Program-made: the position numbers and the translations under genes | Notes under the pieces: model-generated | The model's database searches: none | Told to the model about the DNA's origin: nothing | Seen by the model: the letters and a program-made list of their open reading frames with translations, nothing else | Part shown: piece after piece, positions 1 through 6,195 of the stretch | How positions within the stretch are numbered: position 1 is the first letter of the stretch | How the letters are laid out: each line of letters opens with the position of its first letter | DNA from: Chloroflexota bacterium | GTDB lineage: Bacteria; Chloroflexota; Limnocylindria; QHBO01 | DNA length: 7,307 nucleotides | Direction: 5' to 3' | Assembly: GCA_029865285.1 (NCBI GenBank) | Contig: JAOUHE010000084.1 | Location: forward strand, 1-7,307

Positions 1-945
1 ATCAATACGGACGGACCGCTCGGTGCCGATGACCGCCTGCGCCTGCTGTTCACCTGTTGCCACCCCGCTCTGAGCCGCGAGGCGCAGGTCGCCCTCACGC
101 TGCGCGTCGTCGGCGGCCTCGAGACGCCGGCGGTGGCCCGAGCCTTCCTCGTGCCGGAGGCGACCGTTGCACAGCGCCTGGCCCGCGCCAAACGGAAGAT
201 CCGTGATGCCGGCATCCCGTACCGCGTACCCGATGACGCGGAGCTTCCGGCCCGGCTTGAGCAAGTGCTGGCGGTGCTCTACCTGATCTTCAACGAGGGC
301 TACCTCGCCAGCTTCGGTGAGGCGGCGGAGCGGCGAGAGCTTGCCACCGACGCCGCATGGCTCACCTCGCTCCTGGTCCAGCTCATGCCCGATGAGCCGG
401 AGCCGCGCGGGCTCCAGGCGCTCATGCTCCTCCACCTCGCCCGTGCCGACGCGCGCTTCGCGCCCGACGGATCGCTCGTTCGACTCGCCGACCAGGACCG
501 CTCACGCTGGGATCGCCGTGCGATTCGCGGCGCGATCGAGATCCTCGACCGAGCCGAACGCATGGGATGGGTGGGCCCGTACCAGTTGCAGGCCGCGATT
601 CTCGCCGTCCACGCCGCTGCGCCCGACTATGCAGCGACCGACTGGGCGGAGATCGTCCGCCGCTACGACCGCCTCATGGCCGTCAGACCCTCCCCGGTCG
701 TGGCGCTCAACCGGGCAGTGGCGCTGGCCGAGGTGGAGGGTCCCGCCGTGGCGCTGGAGCAGGTCGATCTGCTGGCCGGGCGCCTCGAGGGATACCACCT
801 GTACCACGCGGTCCGGGCCGAGCTCCTCCGCCGTCTCGGCCGCACGAGTGATGCTCGCGACGCGGACCGACGGGCCCTGGCGCTCACCGACAATCCTGCG
901 GAGCAGCGGCTGCTCACCGAGCGGATCGTCGCCGCAGGCGCGTAA
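1..945 (+). CDS. ECF-type RNA polymerase sigma factor, ECF42-like, with C-terminal TPR-like extension (5' partial)
   Basis: This is an alternative sigma factor that would direct RNA polymerase to a small regulon. The reading frame is open from base 1, so the start and the sigma region 2 lie upstream; 314 codons are visible of about 400 usual for the group. Window residues 12-68 form sigma region 4: LLFTCCHPAL, then a helix-turn-helix with VARAFLVPEATVAQRLARAK. Residues 84-101 (VLAVLYLIFNEGY) start the long C-terminal extension typical of the family, followed by the DQDRSRWD block (about 164-171), GPYQLQAA (192-199) and TPR-like helices with ALNRAVALAEVEGP and LLRRLGR. In known ECF42 systems the extension is needed for activity and the gene sits beside DGPF/YCII-like protein genes instead of an anti-sigma factor. 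Such a partner could only be upstream here, because the next gene downstream is a lipoprotein. A GTG at 133 is internal to sigma region 4 and is not the start. Confidence 0.93.
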   Translation: MNTDGPLGADDRLRLLFTCCHPALSREAQVALTLRVVGGLETPAVARAFLVPEATVAQRLARAKRKIRDAGIPYRVPDDAELPARLEQVLAVLYLIFNEGYLASFGEAAERRELATDAAWLTSLLVQLMPDEPEPRGLQALMLLHLARADARFAPDGSLVRLADQDRSRWDRRAIRGAIEILDRAERMGWVGPYQLQAAILAVHAAAPDYAATDWAEIVRRYDRLMAVRPSPVVALNRAVALAEVEGPAVALEQVDLLAGRLEGYHLYHAVRAELLRRLGRTSDARDADRRALALTDNPAEQRLLTERIVAAGA

Positions 946-991
946 CGAAGCGGGCGTCCTGCTCGTCAGATCAGTGGACGGGCACCACCCG

Positions 992-997
992 TAGACT
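992..997 (+). promoter_or_regulatory. Putative -10 box TAGACT
   Basis: TAGACT matches a TAnnnT -10 element and ends 10 nt before the ATG at 1008. It would place the transcription start a few bases before that ATG, giving an almost leaderless mRNA. No -35 match is visible about 17 nt upstream. Assignment is by pattern only. Confidence 0.4.
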
Positions 998-1007
998 GAA
1001 CCAGGAC

Positions 1008-1718
1008 ATGCACAACCATACCCAGAGAGATCGCCTGATGTCCGAAGCCACCAACCGCAGGCACGTGGCCATCATCGGTGCCGTTGTGGTGATGGCCATC
1101 ATGAGCGGATGTACCAGCGCGTCCTCCCCCTCCGCATCGACGGCGACCCTCGAACCGAGCTCGACTCCCGGCGCGACCAGCGCGGAGCCGACCACCAGCG
1201 CGGCGCCGACCGCCGCGGTACCGACCGTGAGCCCGACGGCCTCCCCGAGCGAATCGGCCACCGCCGAGCCGACCGCCGACCTGCCCGGCTTCACCTGCTC
1301 GCCAAGCACCGGCCTGGCCGCCACGACCCCACGAGCGACCATCACCGACGTTCGGATCGGCACCCACGACGGGTACGACCGGGTCGTCTTCGAATTCGAT
1401 GCCGGAATACCGACGGTCACCGTAGCGGCGGCGCTGCCGCCCTTCTACGCAGATGCCAGCGGGCTGCCGGTGGTGGTCATCGGTACCGCCTTCCTCCGGG
1501 TCACCATGACCGGCGCGAGCGCCGCGGATCCTGACGGCGTGGTCGCCTACGGCGGACCGTACAGCTTCACGCCGGGCTTCCCGCGCCTTGCCCACCTGGT
1601 CCGAGGCGGCGACTTTGAAGGCGTCAGCACGTGGTACATCGGCCTGAACGGTGGCTCCTGTCTCCGGGTCATTGCGATGGAGAGTCCGAGCCGGCTGGTG
1701 ATCGATCTCGAGCAGTAG
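1008..1718 (+). CDS. Putative lipoprotein with AMIN-like domain
   Basis: This is a predicted exported lipoprotein of 236 residues. Residues 1-20 carry positive charges, and residues 20-32 (VAIIGAVVVMAIM) form a hydrophobic signal core followed by Ser-Gly-Cys, with Cys35 as the likely lipidated residue. The lipobox has Met instead of Leu at -3. Residues 36-92 are a Ser/Thr/Ala/Pro linker of low complexity, as expected for a tether between membrane and folded domain. Residues 108-236 resemble the AMIN-like domain of actinobacterial lipoproteins: ITDVRIGTHDGYDRVVFEF near the start, a G-GP-Y segment, and a C-terminal SRLVIDL strand. Cys97 and Cys218 could form a disulfide. Relatives of this fold are thought to bind cell-envelope polymers; the ligand here is unknown. 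The ATG at 1008 is chosen because TAGACT lies 10 nt upstream. The ATG at 1038, preceded by AGAGAGA, gives a tidier 24-residue signal peptide and is a real alternative. Confidence 0.85.
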   Translation: MHNHTQRDRLMSEATNRRHVAIIGAVVVMAIMSGCTSASSPSASTATLEPSSTPGATSAEPTTSAAPTAAVPTVSPTASPSESATAEPTADLPGFTCSPSTGLAATTPRATITDVRIGTHDGYDRVVFEFDAGIPTVTVAAALPPFYADASGLPVVVIGTAFLRVTMTGASAADPDGVVAYGGPYSFTPGFPRLAHLVRGGDFEGVSTWYIGLNGGSCLRVIAMESPSRLVIDLEQ

Positions 1719-1725
1719 GCTCGAG
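1707..1725 (+). repeat. Short inverted repeat CTCGAG-7 nt-CTCGAG spanning the lipoprotein stop codon
   Basis: Two copies of the self-complementary hexamer CTCGAG flank a 7-nt loop that contains the TAG stop at 1716-1718. The RNA could form a 6-bp stem. No T-run follows, so it is not a canonical intrinsic terminator; it may be chance or a weak 3'-end structure. Confidence 0.25.
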
Positions 1726-1739
1726 TCCCGTCACTCCGG

Positions 1740-1745
1740 TAGCAT
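1740..1745 (+). promoter_or_regulatory. Putative -10 box TAGCAT for the cyclophilin gene
   Basis: TAGCAT fits TAnnnT and is followed directly by CGGTC. Transcription would start near 1752 and give a leader of about 27 nt, which contains the ribosome binding site at 1770-1773. The same core (TA, then G or A, then CATCGGTC) occurs before the next gene. No -35 box is evident. Confidence 0.45.
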
Positions 1746-1769
1746 CGGTCTGACCCAAGCAGCACTTGC

Positions 1770-1773
1770 GGAG
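1770..1773 (+). promoter_or_regulatory. Ribosome binding site GGAG for the cyclophilin gene
   Basis: GGAG lies 5 nt before the ATG at 1779 and supports that start. It is one of few clear Shine-Dalgarno sequences in the window. Confidence 0.55.
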
Positions 1774-1778
1774 ACTTC

Positions 1779-2285
1779 ATGCCCGACCGACCGACCCCAC
1801 CGACCGGCACCCTCGATCTGACCAAGAACTACACCGCTCGAATCAAGACCGAGCGGGGCGAGATGGCCTGCGAGCTTTTTGCGGCCGACGCACCGCTGAC
1901 CGTCGAGAACTTCATCAACCTGGCACGTGCCGGCTACTACGACGGCACCACCTTCCACCGGGTGATCCCTGGCTTCATGGCGCAGGGCGGCGACCCGACC
2001 GGTACCGGGAGCGGCGGGCCGGGCTACACCTTCCGCGACGAGGTATCGGCGGCCCGTCGTCACGCTGGACCCGGAGTGCTTTCGATGGCCAACGCGGGTC
2101 CCGGGACCAACGGTTCGCAGTTCTTCATCACCTACGCCGCGACGCCGCACCTTGACGGGAAGCACAGCGTCTTTGGGCGCATCACCGACGGGATGGATGT
2201 CTTGCTCGCCATCCGGGAGCGCGACCCCCAGCGCGATCGGAACCCCGGGGACCGGATCGACACGATCGAGATCGAGGTCGCCTGA
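1779..2285 (+). CDS. Peptidyl-prolyl cis-trans isomerase, cyclophilin type
   Basis: The enzyme catalyses cis-trans isomerisation of Xaa-Pro peptide bonds and acts as a folding helper. The 168-residue protein is a single cyclophilin domain of normal bacterial length. Signature blocks are FHRVIPGFMAQGGD (residues 59-72), GVLSMANAGPGTNGSQFFI (99-117) and TPHLDGKHSVFG (122-133). Active-site positions known from human cyclophilin A are present: Arg61, Phe66, Met67, Gln69, Asn105, Phe116, Leu125 and His129. The cyclosporin-contacting Trp121 of cyclophilin A is replaced by His124, which is common in bacterial members and predicts weak cyclosporin binding. There is no signal peptide or membrane segment, so it should be cytoplasmic. 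The start is fixed by GGAG 5 nt upstream. The peptidase gene follows after 22 nt on the same strand, so read-through is possible, although that gene seems to have its own -10 box. Confidence 0.96.
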   Translation: MPDRPTPPTGTLDLTKNYTARIKTERGEMACELFAADAPLTVENFINLARAGYYDGTTFHRVIPGFMAQGGDPTGTGSGGPGYTFRDEVSAARRHAGPGVLSMANAGPGTNGSQFFITYAATPHLDGKHSVFGRITDGMDVLLAIRERDPQRDRNPGDRIDTIEIEVA

Positions 2286-2295
2286 ACCGCAGCCC

Positions 2296-2301
2296 TAACA
2301 T
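2296..2301 (+). promoter_or_regulatory. Putative -10 box TAACAT giving a leaderless peptidase mRNA
   Basis: TAACAT ends 6 nt before the ATG at 2308, the spacing expected if the transcript begins at the start codon itself. There is no Shine-Dalgarno sequence in the 22-nt spacer. The flanking CGGTC matches the promoter of the cyclophilin gene. Confidence 0.5.
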
Positions 2302-2307
2302 CGGTCC

Positions 2308-4524
2308 ATGCCCGCTCGACGAGATCCTGGCGCGCCGATGAACCGGCGCCTGACGCTCGACGACCTGTCCCGGCTTCCGCTTCCGGGGATGAACCATCCG
2401 GCGGGGTTGGCGTTCGAGCCGGGCGGCCGCGCGATCACCTACCTCCACAGCGAGGACGGCTCACTGGTCCGGTCGCTCTGGCACCACGATCTCGACTCCG
2501 GGGAGCGCCGGCTGATCGCCGGGGCAGCCGCGGGGACCGAGCGCGAGGAGTCGATCGGGCTGGAGGAGCGGCTGCGGCGGGAGCGCACGCGGACCATTGA
2601 CCTCGGCGTTACGAGCCACGCGTGGGCCACCGATGCCGCCGTACCTACGCTCATGGTGCCACTCGCCGGCGAGGTGCTGGTGGCCCGTGGAGGTCGGCCC
2701 TGGCGGAGCCTCGCCCCGCTCACCGGAATCGAGCGCGCGGCCGGCGCCACGCTCAGTCCCGACGGAACGTGGGTCGTCAGCGCGGTTGACGGCGATCTAT
2801 GGGCCGCACCGGTCGACGGAGGCCCTCCTCGGCGCTTGACGAACGACGCGAAGGCGGGGGTGACCAACGGCATCGCCGAGTACATCGCCGCCGAGGAGCT
2901 CGACCGCTTCGACGGCCTGTGGTGGAGCTCGGATTCGCGGACCATCGCCTTTGCCCACGTCGATGAGCGCGCGATCGCGCCGTTCGACGTGGCGGAGGGT
3001 GGCGCAGGCGATGAACAGGAACCGCACCGCTACCCGTTCGCCGGCGGCCCGAACGCCAAGGTGGAGCTGCGCATCGCGACGCTGGATGGCAAAGCCCCAA
3101 CCGGCGTCGACCTGCCGATGTCGGCGGACGATTACCTCGCCCGCGTCGTGGCTGACCCGACCGGGGGCTGGCTCGTCGCGATCCTGCCGCGCAACCAGCG
3201 CTCGCTGCGGTGGTGGCGCGTCTCGCCCGACGGGTCGGCACGAGAGATGTGGGTCGAGCTCGCCGACCCGTGGATCAACCTGGACCACGCCACCCGAGTC
3301 CTGGCCGATGGACGGATCCTGACCACGAGTGAACGGAGCGGGTTCCGACACCTCGAGCTGCGGAGCCCGGAGGGCGACCTGCTGCGCGTGCTGACCGCTG
3401 GCGAATGGGCCGTCATCGGCCTCGTCGCCGCCAGCAGCGACCGAGGCGAGGCGCTCTTCACCGCCACGCGCGACAGCGTGCTGGAGCGTCACCTGTATGC
3501 CGTTCCGCTCGACGCGCCGCAGCCGGCGACCGATCCGGAGCGTCTCACCGATGAGCCCGGCTGGCACGAGATCGTGGCGGCGCCGGATGGCTCGCAGTGG
3601 ATCGACACGTTCTCGAATACCGATCACGCACCGCGCGTCAGTGTCCACTCGCGCAACCGCATTGCCCCGATCCCGATCTGGACACCGTCGGCGACCGCGA
3701 AATCCACCGGACTCAATCCGCCCGAGTTCCTGGAGCTCATTGCGGCCGACGAGCGGACCACGCTGCACGCTGCCTTCTACCGTCCGACCGACGCGGCCGC
3801 GGGCAGCGTGGGTCCACCGCCCTGCGTGGTCTGGGTCTACGGGGGGCCGCACTCGCAGTACGTGAAGCGGTCTTGGGAGGTGACGTCGCACCTGCTCCGA
3901 CAGTATCTAGGCCAACATGGCGCGGCGGTACTGATGGTCGACAACCGCGGCACGAACAACCGTGGCACGGAATTCGAGGCCGCCCTTGGCGGACTCTTCG
4001 GGTCGGTGGAGGTGGCGGACCAGGCGGCGGCGGTGCGCGATCTCGCGGCTCGCGGGGAGATCGACCCTGACCGCGTGGCAATCACGGGCTGGAGCTACGG
4101 CGGATTCATGACCGTGATGTGCATGGCGCGCGAACCCGAGCTCTTTCGCGTCGGCGTGGCCGGCGCACCAGTCGTCGAATGGTCCGGCTACGACACCGCC
4201 TACACGGAGCGCTATCTGGGCCACCCCGCTCAGCGCGCGGACGCGTACCGGGAGAGCTCATTACCGGCCCGCGCAGCCGGGGTGACCGGCGATCTGCTGC
4301 TCGTCCACGGCAGCCTCGACGAGAACGTCCACCTCCGGCACAGCAGACGGCTCGTCGCCGCCCTACTGGAGGCCGGGCGAACGGCCGAGTTGGTGCCCCT
4401 TGCCGGGCAGCGGCATCGCACGCGCGGAGCGGCGGCGATCCGCCTGCGCGAGCGGCGCACCGCGGCGCACCTGCTGGACGGTCTCGGCCTTCCACTCCCC
4501 GGGGAGCTTCTCGGCACGGAGTAG
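2308..4524 (+). CDS. S9B family serine peptidase, dipeptidyl peptidase IV-like
   Basis: This is a predicted serine aminopeptidase that removes N-terminal dipeptides, typically after proline or alanine. Residues 30-460 form the beta-propeller region. It carries the DPP4 double-Glu substrate clamp at Glu196-Glu197 in YIAAEELDRFDGLWWSSDS, which matches bacterial DPP4 enzymes. Residues 470-730 are the alpha/beta-hydrolase domain: the YGGPHSQ block with oxyanion Tyr511, VDNRGTNNRG (544-553), nucleophile Ser596 in GWSYGGF, acid Asp671 in HGSLDENV, and probable base His703 in the unusual loop QRHRTRG. At 738 residues the length is normal for the family. No signal peptide is visible, unlike many proteobacterial relatives, so a cytoplasmic role in peptide recycling is likely. 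The ATG at 2308 is preferred because TAACAT lies 6 nt before it; an ATG at 2338 (Met11) is an alternative. The stop lies 7 nt from that of the opposing zinc-ribbon gene. Confidence 0.94.
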   Translation: MPARRDPGAPMNRRLTLDDLSRLPLPGMNHPAGLAFEPGGRAITYLHSEDGSLVRSLWHHDLDSGERRLIAGAAAGTEREESIGLEERLRRERTRTIDLGVTSHAWATDAAVPTLMVPLAGEVLVARGGRPWRSLAPLTGIERAAGATLSPDGTWVVSAVDGDLWAAPVDGGPPRRLTNDAKAGVTNGIAEYIAAEELDRFDGLWWSSDSRTIAFAHVDERAIAPFDVAEGGAGDEQEPHRYPFAGGPNAKVELRIATLDGKAPTGVDLPMSADDYLARVVADPTGGWLVAILPRNQRSLRWWRVSPDGSAREMWVELADPWINLDHATRVLADGRILTTSERSGFRHLELRSPEGDLLRVLTAGEWAVIGLVAASSDRGEALFTATRDSVLERHLYAVPLDAPQPATDPERLTDEPGWHEIVAAPDGSQWIDTFSNTDHAPRVSVHSRNRIAPIPIWTPSATAKSTGLNPPEFLELIAADERTTLHAAFYRPTDAAAGSVGPPPCVVWVYGGPHSQYVKRSWEVTSHLLRQYLGQHGAAVLMVDNRGTNNRGTEFEAALGGLFGSVEVADQAAAVRDLAARGEIDPDRVAITGWSYGGFMTVMCMAREPELFRVGVAGAPVVEWSGYDTAYTERYLGHPAQRADAYRESSLPARAAGVTGDLLLVHGSLDENVHLRHSRRLVAALLEAGRTAELVPLAGQRHRTRGAAAIRLRERRTAAHLLDGLGLPLPGELLGTE

Positions 4525-4533
4525 CCGGTACTC
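4519..4533. repeat. Inverted repeat GAGTA-GCCGG-TACTC between convergent gene ends
   Basis: A perfect 5-bp inverted repeat with a 5-nt loop includes the TAG stop of the peptidase (4522-4524) and overlaps the TGA stop of the opposing zinc-ribbon gene (4532-4534 on the - strand). It could be a small bidirectional 3'-end hairpin, but the stem is short and no T-run follows on either strand. Confidence 0.25.
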
Positions 4534-4690
4534 AGGCCGCAGATGCGTACAGCAGGCCGTACGTGACCTCCGGGTCCGGCGCGAACTGCATGCGCATCGC
4601 GCAGCCGCTGCACACCAGCTCGTCGGCGGCCTCGTCGACCAGGAACGCGAGCTCGTCCTCGCACCAGGGGCAGGTCATCTGAATCGTCAT
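4532..4690 (-). CDS. Small zinc-ribbon protein of unknown function (52 aa)
   Basis: This 52-residue protein has two CxxC knuckles, Cys7-Pro-Trp-Cys10 and Cys27-Ser-Gly-Cys30, separated by 16 residues. That is a zinc-ribbon arrangement likely to bind one Zn2+. The segment between the knuckles is acidic (EDELAFLVDEAADE). The C-terminal part (MQFAPDPEVTYGLLYASAA) is not positively charged, so nucleic-acid binding is not obvious; a protein-protein or structural role is equally possible. The ATG at 4690 is chosen because CxxC follows within 7 residues. The frame is open further upstream to 4777, but that extension would overlap the neighbouring gene start and looks non-protein-like; Met5 (4678) is a second possible start. 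No Shine-Dalgarno is seen. CAGGAT lies 6 nt before the ATG and could be a degenerate -10 of a leaderless transcript. The gene is the only one on the - strand. Its exact function is not recognised. Confidence 0.8.
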   Translation of the reverse strand: MTIQMTCPWCEDELAFLVDEAADELVCSGCAMRMQFAPDPEVTYGLLYASAA

Positions 4691-4696
4691 GCCCGC

Positions 4697-4702
4697 ATCC
4701 TG
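4697..4702 (-). promoter_or_regulatory. Possible degenerate -10 box CAGGAT for the zinc-ribbon gene
   Basis: Read on the - strand, CAGGAT ends 6 nt before the ATG at 4690. It matches AnnnT positions of the TAnnnT pattern but has C in the first position. The support is the spacing seen before the other starts, so this is weak. Confidence 0.25.
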
Positions 4703-4720
4703 AACATGCCCGCCGACACC

Positions 4721-4726
4721 TAGTCT
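4721..4726 (+). promoter_or_regulatory. Possible upstream -10 box TAGTCT for the membrane protein gene
   Basis: TAGTCT fits TAnnnT and ends 25 nt before the GTG at 4752. It would give a short leader of roughly 18 nt without a Shine-Dalgarno. It competes with TACGCT at 4739-4744. Confidence 0.3.
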
Positions 4727-4738
4727 GTCGCGTTCTTC

Positions 4739-4744
4739 TACGCT
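4739..4744 (+). promoter_or_regulatory. Putative -10 box TACGCT giving a leaderless membrane-protein mRNA
   Basis: TACGCT ends 7 nt before the GTG at 4752, so transcription would begin at or next to the start codon. The spacing agrees with the 6-nt spacing before the peptidase gene. Confidence 0.4.
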
Positions 4745-4751
4745 TCCGCGC

Positions 4752-6074
4752 GTGACCTCCGATCCCACGGCACCCATCGGCGACTGGCGCGCCTTCGCGC
4801 GCCGCCGCTACCGGCCGTTCCGGCTGGTCGCCGTGGCCCAGGGCTTCATCGGCCCATTGTCGGGTCCGGCTATCGTCATCCCGCTGCTGCTCTCATTGGG
4901 AGCGCATCCGGCGCTGGCCACGATCCTTGCCGTGCTGCCCGTCCTCGGCACCATGGGCCAGCGTCTCCTGCCTAGCCTCCTCGACCGGACCAACGGCAAT
5001 CTTCGTGGCCTCGTCGTCCTCGGCGCCACCGTTGCCGAGCCGCGGGGCCTGCTGCTCGCCGGGATCGTCGCTCTGAACGCCACCGGGATTGCCCCGGACG
5101 GATTGACGATCGCACTTGTTGCGCTCGTAGTCGGGTTCTTCGGATCGATCGGAGCCATCGCCTACGGGTCGCTCCAATCGTGGTACCAGATCATCCTCCC
5201 CGATGCGGAGCGTCGGGTCGTGGGTCCGCGGCTGGCCGGGATCGCCCTCGGCATCGGGTCGGTCGTCCTGCTGCCGCTGGCGATCGGGATGGACGACCTG
5301 GTGAGTGGTATCGGCGTCTGGGCGTACGCCGTACCGTTCGGGGTTGCGGGCGTGGCCGGCCTCGTCGTCGCCGTCGTGCTGCGTCGCATCCCCTCCCCTG
5401 GCAGAGTCCACGTCCCCCGCCAGGTGACGTGGACGAAGGGCGACGACGACCGTCTGCGCGGGCTTGCGCGCGTCCTCACCCTCGCGTCCCTGGCCGCGGG
5501 GCTGGCGCCGTTCCTGGCCGTGTACGCGATCGCCGTGCTGGGGACCGGTCCCGGTTTCGCCATTGCGCTGTCGGCGATCTCATCGGGCACGCTGGTGCTT
5601 GCCTCGCTGGTCGTCAGCTCCAGGCTGGCCCACAGTTCAGCATCACGCATGCTGCGGGCATCGATGCTGCTCCGCGGGTTTGCGCTGCTGTTGGGCCTCG
5701 CCGCACATCCGGCCAACCCGTACGCGCCGGCGGTCCTGGTGGTGATCGCGGTGGCCATGGCGGTCGGCGACACCGCGGGACAACTCTCCGCGAACGAACG
5801 CCTCTTCCGGCTCGCGACCGGGCCGGTGGTGATCGCCTTCCAGAGCCACTTCGTGGTGCGCTACGTCCTGGCGTATGGCGGTGGCCTGCTTGGCGGGTCG
5901 GCGGTCATGCTGATGGGCGGCTACCCAGCCTTCGCGATCCTGTTCGGCGGGGCAGGCCTCGTTCGGTTGACCGCGTCGCGCTTCACCGGCGCTCCGAGCC
6001 GATCGCAGGTCGGCACGACCACCGAGGTGCACCGGACGATCGGGCTGCCGCCGGGGGATAACGCACCGCGCTGA
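4752..6074 (+). CDS. MFS-like 12-TM membrane transporter
   Basis: This is a 440-residue integral membrane protein, probably a secondary transporter of the major facilitator superfamily. Hydrophobic segments are visible at about residues 25-49, 53-76, 86-109, 117-139, 158-179, 186-211, 240-262, 266-290, 299-318, 322-342, 355-383 and 385-408. They fall in two halves of six, split by a charged cytoplasmic loop (211-239, with KGDDDRLRG). The loop after segment 2 (LLPSLLDRTNGNLRG, 72-86) resembles the MFS motif A with its conserved Asp-Arg. The C-terminal tail from 410 is hydrophilic. Nothing in the sequence identifies the substrate. The GTG start is chosen because TACGCT lies 7 nt upstream and the N-terminus (MTSDPTAPIGDW, then RARRRYRPF-like basic residues before the first membrane segment) is sensible and obeys the positive-inside rule. 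It is transcribed divergently from the zinc-ribbon gene, with 61 nt between starts. Confidence 0.85.
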   Translation: MTSDPTAPIGDWRAFARRRYRPFRLVAVAQGFIGPLSGPAIVIPLLLSLGAHPALATILAVLPVLGTMGQRLLPSLLDRTNGNLRGLVVLGATVAEPRGLLLAGIVALNATGIAPDGLTIALVALVVGFFGSIGAIAYGSLQSWYQIILPDAERRVVGPRLAGIALGIGSVVLLPLAIGMDDLVSGIGVWAYAVPFGVAGVAGLVVAVVLRRIPSPGRVHVPRQVTWTKGDDDRLRGLARVLTLASLAAGLAPFLAVYAIAVLGTGPGFAIALSAISSGTLVLASLVVSSRLAHSSASRMLRASMLLRGFALLLGLAAHPANPYAPAVLVVIAVAMAVGDTAGQLSANERLFRLATGPVVIAFQSHFVVRYVLAYGGGLLGGSAVMLMGGYPAFAILFGGAGLVRLTASRFTGAPSRSQVGTTTEVHRTIGLPPGDNAPR

Positions 6075-6130
6075 CCGCCCCCCACCACCAGCGTCCTGAC
6101 CATGGGGTGTGGCCGCGCAGCCACTCGTGG

Positions 6131-6136
6131 GAGAAT
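6131..6136 (+). promoter_or_regulatory. Possible -10 box GAGAAT upstream of the ATP-grasp gene
   Basis: GAGAAT is one base from TAGAAT. It would start transcription near 6144 and give a leader of about 50 nt before the mini-ORF at 6196 and about 100 nt before the ATP-grasp ATG. It also sits in a small GGGA-GAA-TCCC inverted repeat (6129-6139). This is the best AT-rich hexamer in the spacer, but the evidence is weak. Confidence 0.22.
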
Positions 6137-6185
6137 CCCGCCTGTGGCCGTAACTCGTCCACGCGGCGCCGCGCGATCCGGCAAC

Positions 6186-6190
6186 GAGGA
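6186..6190 (+). promoter_or_regulatory. Strong Shine-Dalgarno GAGGA before a mini-ORF
   Basis: GAGGA lies exactly 5 nt before the ATG at 6196. It is as good a ribosome binding site as any in the window, which is the main reason to take the 12-codon frame behind it seriously. Confidence 0.4.
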
Positions 6191-6195
6191 CCGCC

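Noticed and set aside
966..1595. 209-codon - strand frame opposite the lipoprotein gene
   Set aside because: Extremely Gly/Arg-rich, low complexity, mirrors the Ser/Thr/Pro linker codons on the other strand; no start signal or motif.
1779..2285. His in place of the cyclosporin-binding Trp of cyclophilin A as an unusual feature
   Set aside because: This substitution is common in bacterial cyclophilins, so it is not a novelty.
2797..3891. Long antisense reading frame (364 codons) on the - strand inside the peptidase gene
   Set aside because: Its residues are Arg/Pro/Gly/Val-rich without recognisable motifs, and the + strand frame is a full, motif-complete peptidase. High GC creates long open shadow frames.
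4495..4506. Perfect palindrome CTCCCCGGGGAG
   Set aside because: It lies within the peptidase coding sequence, has no loop for an RNA hairpin, and encodes ordinary LPLPGELL residues; likely a GC-composition effect.
4691..4777. 29-residue N-terminal extension of the zinc-ribbon protein from ATG 4777 (- strand)
   Set aside because: It would run across the divergent spacer and overlap the start of the membrane protein gene; the extension has no protein-like features, while ATG 4690 puts CxxC at the usual place near the N-terminus.
5180..6061. 293-codon + strand frame overlapping the membrane protein gene
   Set aside because: Arg/Gly/Pro-rich shadow of the hydrophobic MFS frame; no domain pattern.
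6078..6107. CCCCA ... TGGGG pairing after the membrane protein stop as a terminator
   Set aside because: Only 5 bp with an 18-nt loop and no T-run; not a credible intrinsic terminator.
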